Shown: piece after piece, positions 57,834 to 64,000 of the stretch
Numbering within the stretch: position 1 is the stretch's first letter
Layout: every line of letters starts with the position of its first letter
From: Thermophilibacter mediterraneus
GTDB lineage: Bacteria > Actinomycetota > Coriobacteriia > Coriobacteriales > Atopobiaceae
Length of the DNA stretch: 64,000 nucleotides
Direction: 5' to 3'
Assembly (NCBI RefSeq): GCF_900119385.1
Contig: NZ_FPKO01000009.1
Location: forward strand, 829,405-893,404
Notes under the pieces: model-generated
The model's input: only the letters and a program-made list of their open reading frames with translations
The model's database searches: none
What the model was told of the DNA's origin: nothing
Program-made: the position numbers and the translations under genes

Positions 57834-58817
57834 CTACGCCACGTCCCCGCACATCGCGTCGTGCGCCGCGTCGAGCGCGTCGATGAGCGGCGTGAGCCCG
57901 TCGAGGTCGGCGGGGAGGTCCGTCATGACCGCGAGCACGTACGGCCCACAGTCCGAGAAGACCACGCCGGCGTCGTTGGTCGAGGCGAGGTCGTTCTCGT
58001 CCGCCGGGAACCAGCCCGCCTTGCTCCAGACCTCGCACTCGTCGCGCAGCGTCTCGCCGATGGGCGTGACGACGGTCCGCGAGAGGTAGCCGACGAGCTC
58101 GTCGGCGCCCGCCTCGCCCGAGGTGCCGAAGCGATAGATCTCCTGCCAGCACGCGGCGAGCTCGCCCGCCGAGATGTCGGGGTAGTAGTGGTCGACCGCG
58201 TTTCGGCCGGCTCCGGGCGCGCCGTGCTCGGAGAGCCACGTCGCGAAGGGCGCGAGGCGGAAGGTCTTGATGAGCGCCTCGTAGTCCTCGTTCGACGAGT
58301 CGACCAGGCAGCGCTCCATCGTCGCCGCCATCCCGCCCGACCCGCCGTTCGCCTCGCACGCCATCGCGCAGTAGAGCGCCTTGGCGGAGCTGGCGGGATA
58401 GAGCTGCTCGTCGGCGTTGTAGGAGAGGGCTCGGCCCGTCTGGAGGTCGAGCAGGGAGACTCCCACGGTGTGCCCTCGGTCGCGCAGGGCGGCAATCTCG
58501 GCGTCCACCCGCGCGAACTCCTCCGTGGCGAGGAACCCCTCGGGCGCCGTGACGCTCACGCCGGAGGCGCTGGTCTCGGTGACGACGGGGCCGCCGGCGT
58601 CGAAGGCCGCTTCCTCCGGCTCGGGCTCCGGCTCCGGCTCGGGCTCGGTGTCCCCCTCGGGCGCGACGCGGTCGGTGACCTCGACGCTCTCGGCGGCCTC
58701 CTGCCGCCCCGCCCCCTCCTCCGGCTGCGGCACGAAGGCCCCCTGCGAGAAGGCGATAGCCCCCGCCGCCAGCGCGGCGACGGCCGATGCGCACACGACG
58801 ATGACCCTGGCTCTCAC
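57834..58817 (-). CDS. Secreted serine hydrolase (beta-lactamase/PBP class A fold)
   Basis: A 327-residue protein with signal peptide or anchor (VIVVCASAVAALAAGAIAFSQ), a low-complexity Glu/Pro spacer, and a beta-lactamase-like domain. SxxK is in LYPASSAKALYCAM, the SxN element in LVDSSNEDYEAL, and KxG in EVWSKAGWFPADE. Such proteins in gut Actinobacteria are probably wall-peptide hydrolases or esterases rather than drug-degrading enzymes. The GTG at 58,817 is preferred because GGGGAGG precedes it. A decayed paralogue lies directly upstream. Confidence 0.8.
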   Translation of the reverse strand: MRARVIVVCASAVAALAAGAIAFSQGAFVPQPEEGAGRQEAAESVEVTDRVAPEGDTEPEPEPEPEPEEAAFDAGGPVVTETSASGVSVTAPEGFLATEEFARVDAEIAALRDRGHTVGVSLLDLQTGRALSYNADEQLYPASSAKALYCAMACEANGGSGGMAATMERCLVDSSNEDYEALIKTFRLAPFATWLSEHGAPGAGRNAVDHYYPDISAGELAACWQEIYRFGTSGEAGADELVGYLSRTVVTPIGETLRDECEVWSKAGWFPADENDLASTNDAGVVFSDCGPYVLAVMTDLPADLDGLTPLIDALDAAHDAMCGDVA

Positions 58818-58901
58818 GGCGACCTCCCCACGACGCTCCCATTCTCCCATGGTCGCCGTCGAGTCGCACGTCCTTGTCGCCGGAGGGTCGCATGAGCGCC
58901 G

Positions 58902-59881
58902 CTAGTACCCGGGAATCGTCGTCGTGCCGTCGTGGAGCAGCTCCGTGCTGCCGCCGCAGAGCGCGCCGTGCGCGGCGTTGAGGGCGTCCACGAGGGGAAG
59001 GAGCCCGCGCAGGTCGGAGTTCATGTCCGTCATGACCACGATCGCGTACGCCCGCAGTCCGAGAAGACCACGCCCGCGTCGTTGGTCGAGGTGAGGTCGT
59101 ACTCGTCGGTCGGGTACCAGCCGGGCTTGGCCCAGACCTCGCACTCGTCTCGCAGGAGGGCGCCGAGGGCCGTGTAGTTGGTTGCCGCGAGCGCATCCAC
59201 GAGCTCGTCGGCCCCGGCCTCCCCCGAGGTGCCGAAGCGCTAGGTCTCCTCCCAGACCGCGGCGAGCTCGTTCGCCGAGATGTCCGGGTAGCCGTACTCG
59301 AGCGCCTGGACCGAGGCTTCCTCCGCTCCGACCTCCTCCAGCCACGCCCCGAAGGCCTCGAGCCCAAAGGCCTCCCGAAGCGCCGTGTACGCCTCGTTCG
59401 ACGAGTTGACCAGGCAGCTCTCAAGGGCGCCGGCGAGCTCGCCCGCGCCGCCGAACTCCTCGCAGACCATCGCGCAGTACGCGGCCTTGATGGCGCTCGC
59501 CGGATAGAGCGCCTCGTCGGCGTTGTAGGCGAGCTCGTAGCCGCTCTCCAGGTCGCGGACGACGATGCCCAGGGTCACGTCCTGCTCCTCGAGCTCGGCG
59601 ATCTGCTCCTCGAGGTACGCGTACGCCTCCGTCTCGAGAAACTCCGTGGGGCCGGTCACGGAGAGCCCACTCTCGGTGACGGTGGTCTCGACCTCCTCGG
59701 CGGCCACGTCGGGGGCTCCGTCCCCCTCGGTCGCACTGGCCTGGGCGGCCTCCTCCCCGCCGCCGCCCCGGTGACGAGGGACGCCCCCGCCCACAGGGCC
59801 GCGCAGGCGAGAAGGGCCACGAGCGCGAGCGCCGTCGCGGCGCGCCTCGTCCGTCGCCTTCTCCCATGGTCGTTCTCGCAT
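58902..59881 (-). pseudogene. Decayed tandem paralogue of the serine hydrolase
   Basis: The same domain as its neighbour: SxxK in LYPASAIKAAYCAM, SxN in LVNSSNEAYTAL, KxG in EVWAKPGWYPTDE. Three lesions are visible: a frame change near 59,760 separating the signal-peptide frame (TALALVALLACAALWAG) from the domain; a TAG at about 59,240 after AAVWEE; and a frame change near 59,045-59,060 before YAIVVMTD. The gene cannot make a full product in this state. The lesions lie in or near GC runs, so sequencing error should be excluded for the two frameshifts. Confidence 0.82.
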
Positions 59882-60073
59882 GGTGCCCCCTCGTGGTCGC
59901 TCCGATTATCCGCCCCGTTGCCGCGCGAGGGGACAAGGCCCCTTTCAGGGGCCGCATACCTCCCGCTTCGTCGACAAATCTCAGCGCCGGCTGAAAGCCG
60001 CGCGCCGGGGGCGCCGCGCGTCTTGGGTCCCGCCCGTGCCGTGGAGAACTTGTGCCACGACCCGCCTCGGCTT

Positions 60074-60117
60074 GTTTCTGCACAGGTTGTGCAATACTAC
60101 GCAGGCTGTGCAGAAAC
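60074..60117 (+). promoter_or_regulatory. TetR operator and promoter region
   Basis: GTTTCTGCACAG (60,074-60,085) and its exact complement CTGTGCAGAAAC (60,106-60,117) flank an inner GCACAGGTTGTGC. The site lies 22 bp before the tetR start, a normal place for autorepression of the tetR-activase operon. Confidence 0.75.
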
Positions 60118-60138
60118 GTCGAAGGGAGCCTTCCCCAC

Positions 60139-60816
60139 ATGCAGGAATGCGTGCTCAGCACCGATCGTCGGAGCGTCCGCACCAGGCTCGCCCTGCGCCG
60201 CGCCCTTGCCGAGGAGATCGCATCGACCGGCGACCTCTCCCGCGTCACCGTCACCGCGGTGACCGAACGGGCCGGCGTCACGCGCCGCACGTTCTACTCT
60301 CACTTCCGTGACATCCCCGACCTCGTTCGGCAGATCGAGGACGAGACGCTCGAGGAGCTCCGCGCCCCGCTCGCGCGCCTCGCCGCGTGCCACCTCGACG
60401 ACCTCCGCCGCGCCCTCGACCACGGCGAGCCGGCGCCCGGTGCGGAGGCCCTGCTCTCGGCCGTGCGCGACCGCGGCGGCTACCTGCGCCCGCTGCTCGG
60501 CAAGGGCGGCGACCCGGCCTTCGCGGAGCGCGTCAAGGCCCTCGCGCACGACGTCATCGGCATGCGCGCGCTCGACGGCCTCGACCTCCGGGCGCTGGGC
60601 CCCCTCTTCGACTACTACCTCACGTTTGCCATCTCGGCCGAGGTCGGCGTGCTGCTGCGCTGGCTCGAGGGCGGCATGCGCGAGAGCGTTCCCACCATGG
60701 CGCGCCTCATGACCGCGCTCATGTTCGTGCGCCCCGGAGACCTCTACGACAACCCGATCAACCTCGACATCCCCAGCTTTGCGCTGGCCGCCATGTGCTC
60801 CAAGGAGGACAACTGA
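60139..60816 (+). CDS. TetR-family regulator
   Basis: A 225-residue protein with N-terminal TetR HTH (TRLALRRALAEEIASTGDLSRVTVTAVTERAGVTRRTFYSHFRDIPDLV) and a helical ligand domain. GAAGGGAGCC precedes the ATG at 60,139. Its stop overlaps the activase start (TGATG-type overlap), so the two are co-transcribed and the regulator probably senses a metabolite connected with the activase function. Confidence 0.9.
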   Translation: MQECVLSTDRRSVRTRLALRRALAEEIASTGDLSRVTVTAVTERAGVTRRTFYSHFRDIPDLVRQIEDETLEELRAPLARLAACHLDDLRRALDHGEPAPGAEALLSAVRDRGGYLRPLLGKGGDPAFAERVKALAHDVIGMRALDGLDLRALGPLFDYYLTFAISAEVGVLLRWLEGGMRESVPTMARLMTALMFVRPGDLYDNPINLDIPSFALAAMCSKEDN

Positions 60817-63800
60817 TGAGCAAGACCGCCGCATCCATCCAGGCCGAGAGGGCCGCCCTCGCCACCAAGCCGTTCGAGCTGCGCCAGGTCGGCGCCGAGC
60901 TCTCCCCGGTGCGACCGACCGACTTCTCCCACGCGCACCTGCGCCTCGGCATCGACGTGGGCTCCACCACCGTCAAGCTCGCCGTCATCGACGACAACGA
61001 CAACCTCGTCTACGCCAACTACGAGCGCCACCACACCGACATCCGCGCCACGGCAAAGGAGCTCTTCGCCCGCGCCCGCGCCGTCATCGGCGCCGCCCCC
61101 ATGCGCGTCTCCATCACCGGGTCCGGCGGCATGCTGCTCGCCAACTGGCTCGACCTCGAGTTCGTCCAGGAGGTCATCGCCTCCAAGCGCGCCGTCGAGA
61201 CGCTCATCCCGCAGACGGACTGCGCAATCGAGCTCGGTGGCGAGGACGCCAAGATCATTTACTTCGACAACGGCATCGAGCAGCGCATGAACGGCACCTG
61301 CGCCGGTGGCACGGGCGCCTTCATCGACCAGATGGCGAGCCTGCTCCACACGGACGCCGCCGGCCTGAACGAGCTCGCAAAGGGCGCCACGCAGATTCAC
61401 CCCATCGCGAGCCGCTGCGGCGTCTTCGCCAAGTCCGACGTCCAGCCGCTGCTCAACGAGGGCGCCCGCCCGGAGGACGTGGCCGCCTCGATCTTCCAGG
61501 CCGTGGCCAACCAGACCGTCTCGGGCCTGGCGTGCGGCCACCCCATCCGCGGGCACGTGGCGTTTCTCGGCGGCCCGCTGCAGTACCTCTCCGAGCTGCG
61601 CCACCGCTTCTACGTCACGCTCAACCTCGATGACGAGCACATCATCGTTCCCGACAACGCCCACCTCTTCGTGGCGACGGGCGCGGCGCTCGCCGGCGAG
61701 TCGAGCAAGTACGTGACCTTCGACGAGGCCATCCAGCTGCTCGAGAACCTCCACGACACCCAGGGCTCCGAGGTCGCCCGCCTCGAGCCGCTCTTCGAGA
61801 GCGAGGAAGACTACCGGGAGTTCAAGGAGCGCCACGACAAGCAGGTGGTTCCCAAGGGCGAGCTCGCCAGCTACCGCGGTCGCGTCTTCATCGGCATCGA
61901 CGCCGGCTCCACCACGATGAAGGCTGCCGTGGTGGGCGAGGGCGGAGAGCTGCTCTACACCTGGTACGGCAACAACAACGGCGACGTCCTCGGCACTGCC
62001 CGCACCATCATGGACGACATCTACGACAAGATGCCCGCCGGCTGCACGATCGGCCACGTCACCACCACCGGCTACGGCGAGCAGATCCTCATCGAGGCCC
62101 TGCGCGCCGACTCCGGCGAGATCGAGACCGTCGCCCACCTGCGCGGCGCCAAGGCGTTCGTCCCCGGCGTCGAGTTCATCCTCGACATCGGCGGGCAGGA
62201 CATGAAGTGCCTGCAGGTGAAAGACGGCGTCATCGAGCACATCATGCTCAACGAGGCGTGCTCCTCGGGCTGCGGCTCGTTCATCGAGAGCTTCGCCGTG
62301 TCCATGGACATGACCGTGCAGGAGTTCGCGCAGGCGGCCGTGCGCGCCACGAGCCCCGTCGACCTCGGCAGCCGCTGCACCGTCTTCATGAACTCCCGCG
62401 TCAAGCAGGCGCAGAAGGAGGGCGCGACCATCGGCGACGTCGCGGCGGGCCTCAGCTACTCCGTTATCAAGAACGCCCTGTTCAAGGTCATCAAGCTGCG
62501 CGACTTCGACGAGATCGGGAAGTACTGCGTGGTCCAGGGCGGCACCTTCATGTCCGACGCCACCCTGCGCGCCTTCGAGCTGCTCACCGGGCGCGACGTC
62601 ATCCGCCCGGACATCGCGGGCACCATGGGCGCCTACGGCGCCGCCCTTCTCGCCCGCGACCGCGCCGGCGCGAGCGGTACCTCCACGCTGCTCAGCCGCG
62701 AGGAGATCGACGGCCTCCAGGTCAGGCACACCAACGTCCACTGCGGCCGCTGCTCCAACAACTGCCTGCTCACGATCAACGACTTCGGCGGCGGCCGTCG
62801 CTTCATCACCGGCAACCGCTGCGAGAAGGGCGCGGGCGGCTCCAAGGCGCGGAAGAACGACGCGCCCAACCTCTTCGACTTCAAGAACAAGCTGCTCTTC
62901 GATCGCCCGGTGCTCTCGCCCGACGAGGCCCCGCGCGGCACGGTGGGCATCCCGCGCGCGCTCAACATGTACGAGAACTACCCGTTCTGGCACGCGTTCT
63001 TCACCAAGCTGGGCTTCTCGGTCGTGCTCTCCGACCAGACCTCCGCTGCCACCTATGACGCCGGCATCGAGTCCATGCCCTCCGAGTCGGTGTGCTACCC
63101 GGCGAAGCTCAGCCACGGCCACGTCATGAACCTGCTCGCCAAGGACCCGGACTTCATCTGGATGCCCTGCATCCGCTGGGAGCGCCAGGAGGACGACGGC
63201 GCCACCAACCACTACAACTGCCCGATCGTCATGAGCTACCCGCAGGCGCTCGGCCTCAACGTCGACGAGCTGGGGGAGGGCTCCAAGGTCGAGTACCTCT
63301 CGCCCTTCATTCCCTACGACAAGAAGAAGGAGCTCAAGCGCCGCCTCTACGAGGTACTCGTCGAGCAGCGCGAGAGGGACGCCAAGGCGGGCCGCGGCCG
63401 CGTGCGCGGCTCCCACGTCACCCGCGCCGAGATCGACGAGGCGGTCAACGTCGCCTGGGAGGCCGACCTCGCGTTCAAGGACGCCATGCACCGCGCCGGC
63501 GACGAGGCCCTGCGCTGGATCGAGGAGCACGACGCCCACGGCATCGTGCTCGCCGGGCGCCCCTACCACAACGACCCCGAGATCAACCACGCCATCCCCT
63601 CCCTCGTCCACTCCTTCGGCTTCGCCGTGCTCACCGAGGACTCCGTCGCGCACAAGATGAGGCCCGAGCGGCCGATCCGCGTGGTCGACCAGTGGATGTT
63701 CCACAGCCGCCTCTACCGCGCGGCCCGCTTCGTGGCAAGCCGCAACGACCTCGACCTCATCCAGCTCTTCTCGTTTGGCTGCGGGCTCGACGCCCTCACC

Positions 63801-64000
63801 ACCGACCAGGTCCAGGAGATCCTCGAGGCCTCCGGCAAGATCTACACCGTCCTCAAGATCGACCAGGTGTCCAACCTCGGCGCCGCCCGCATTCGCATTC
63901 GCTCCCTCATGGCCGCCCTCTCCGAGCAGCGCGAGGAGCTCCGCCGCGCCGCGAGCCAGGGCAGGGTCCACGAGGTCGAGCCCGTGGGCGTCCACGAGGC
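60816..64000 (+). CDS. Acyl-CoA dehydratase activase / 2-hydroxyglutaryl-CoA dehydratase-related large protein, partial
   Basis: 1,061 codons are present and the frame is open at the window edge; full members have about 1,400 residues. Domains: first ASKHA ATPase (~residue 43, LGIDVGSTTVKLAVID; Fe-S Cys in NGTCAGGTGAFIDQM), second ASKHA (~358, IGIDAGSTTMKAAVVG; Fe-S Cys in NEACSSGCGSFIESF), a CGRCSNNC cluster (~643), and a DUF2229 region (~709, VGIPRALNMYENYPFWHAFF). Such proteins inject electrons by ATP hydrolysis to start radical 2-hydroxyacyl-CoA dehydration or a related reaction. Co-transcribed with tetR. The large ORF on the opposite strand here is a shadow. Confidence 0.92.
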   Translation, partial: MSKTAASIQAERAALATKPFELRQVGAELSPVRPTDFSHAHLRLGIDVGSTTVKLAVIDDNDNLVYANYERHHTDIRATAKELFARARAVIGAAPMRVSITGSGGMLLANWLDLEFVQEVIASKRAVETLIPQTDCAIELGGEDAKIIYFDNGIEQRMNGTCAGGTGAFIDQMASLLHTDAAGLNELAKGATQIHPIASRCGVFAKSDVQPLLNEGARPEDVAASIFQAVANQTVSGLACGHPIRGHVAFLGGPLQYLSELRHRFYVTLNLDDEHIIVPDNAHLFVATGAALAGESSKYVTFDEAIQLLENLHDTQGSEVARLEPLFESEEDYREFKERHDKQVVPKGELASYRGRVFIGIDAGSTTMKAAVVGEGGELLYTWYGNNNGDVLGTARTIMDDIYDKMPAGCTIGHVTTTGYGEQILIEALRADSGEIETVAHLRGAKAFVPGVEFILDIGGQDMKCLQVKDGVIEHIMLNEACSSGCGSFIESFAVSMDMTVQEFAQAAVRATSPVDLGSRCTVFMNSRVKQAQKEGATIGDVAAGLSYSVIKNALFKVIKLRDFDEIGKYCVVQGGTFMSDATLRAFELLTGRDVIRPDIAGTMGAYGAALLARDRAGASGTSTLLSREEIDGLQVRHTNVHCGRCSNNCLLTINDFGGGRRFITGNRCEKGAGGSKARKNDAPNLFDFKNKLLFDRPVLSPDEAPRGTVGIPRALNMYENYPFWHAFFTKLGFSVVLSDQTSAATYDAGIESMPSESVCYPAKLSHGHVMNLLAKDPDFIWMPCIRWERQEDDGATNHYNCPIVMSYPQALGLNVDELGEGSKVEYLSPFIPYDKKKELKRRLYEVLVEQRERDAKAGRGRVRGSHVTRAEIDEAVNVAWEADLAFKDAMHRAGDEALRWIEEHDAHGIVLAGRPYHNDPEINHAIPSLVHSFGFAVLTEDSVAHKMRPERPIRVVDQWMFHSRLYRAARFVASRNDLDLIQLFSFGCGLDALTTDQVQEILEASGKIYTVLKIDQVSNLGAARIRIRSLMAALSEQREELRRAASQGRVHEVEPVGVHE

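Noticed and set aside
60744-63995. 1,083-codon open frame on the minus strand opposite the dehydratase activase
   Set aside because: It is a GC-driven shadow with low-complexity Val/Gly/Leu-rich translation; the plus strand encodes an unmistakable two-ASKHA protein.
1-64000. CRISPR array
   Set aside because: No set of regularly spaced identical repeats of 23-40 bp was seen; the repeats found are palindromic, irregularly placed or paired.

Overview
The window is high-GC, densely coded DNA from an actinobacterial gut-type anaerobe, most likely class Coriobacteriia (Olsenella/Atopobium/Collinsella relatives). Pointers are the very high GC, the bile salt hydrolase, the giant two-ASKHA-domain acyl-CoA dehydratase activase behind a TetR gene, a type III pantothenate kinase and an Abi/DUF3800-rich accessory complement. 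The genus is inference; nothing in the window names it.

Region 1 (1-34,300) is the guaA 3' end followed by a 33-kb integrated prophage. A 17-bp copy of the last codons of guaA lies at 734-750 (attL) and 33,773-33,789 (attR), with a tyrosine integrase beside attR. Late genes run leftward: TerS, TerL, GIY-YIG protein, portal, [cargo], scaffold, major capsid, head-tail connectors, Dit, tail endopeptidase, collagen-like fibre, BspA-like adhesin, holin and CW_7 amidase. Early genes are a primase-helicase, an excisionase-like HTH and two XRE regulators. The morphogenesis cluster is abnormal. No major tail, tail chaperone or tape-measure gene lies between the connectors and Dit. About 11 kb of non-structural cargo separates portal from scaffold: an ArsR/SdpI cassette, an SRAP protein, a leftward operon of type III mod, res, AbiH and a small TIR/deoxyribosyltransferase-like effector, and a GC-rich repeat field. 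It reads as a tail-defective prophage carrying a defence island. Just beyond attR lies the fossil of an earlier related element: its left-end gene fused to the last third of its integrase.

Region 2 (34,300-41,250) holds a DUF3800-type structured RNA with a 20-codon DUF3800 stub, a FeoB-associated/heavy-metal-domain protein behind a DtxR-like box, a bile salt hydrolase, and an AraC regulator divergent from two ABC half-transporters of the siderophore-uptake exporter-like type. A related ~37-bp palindromic sequence lies at both ends of the AraC/ABC block.

Region 3 (41,287-49,281) is a two-component system followed by a dlt-like operon: amino-acid adenylating enzyme, PLP-dependent decarboxylase, carrier protein, MBOAT acyltransferase and SGNH/DltD-like protein. 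The decarboxylase is foreign to classical dlt operons and suggests a cell-surface modification other than plain D-alanylation.

Region 4 (49,300-64,000) contains a YcxB-like protein, a methyltransferase, a LysR gene frameshifted by a 26-bp tandem duplication and divergent from a YeiH-type exporter, a flavodoxin, an internally deleted GHKL kinase, an OPT transporter, coaX, a glycosidase remnant between perfect 31-bp inverted repeats, a serine hydrolase with a decayed tandem copy, and a TetR/2-hydroxyacyl-CoA-dehydratase-activase pair running off the end. Palindromic REP-like elements recur at gene ends here. A short motif, GCGAGAAGRAC, recurs across the whole window near gene ends, mostly sense at 5' ends and antisense at 3' ends.
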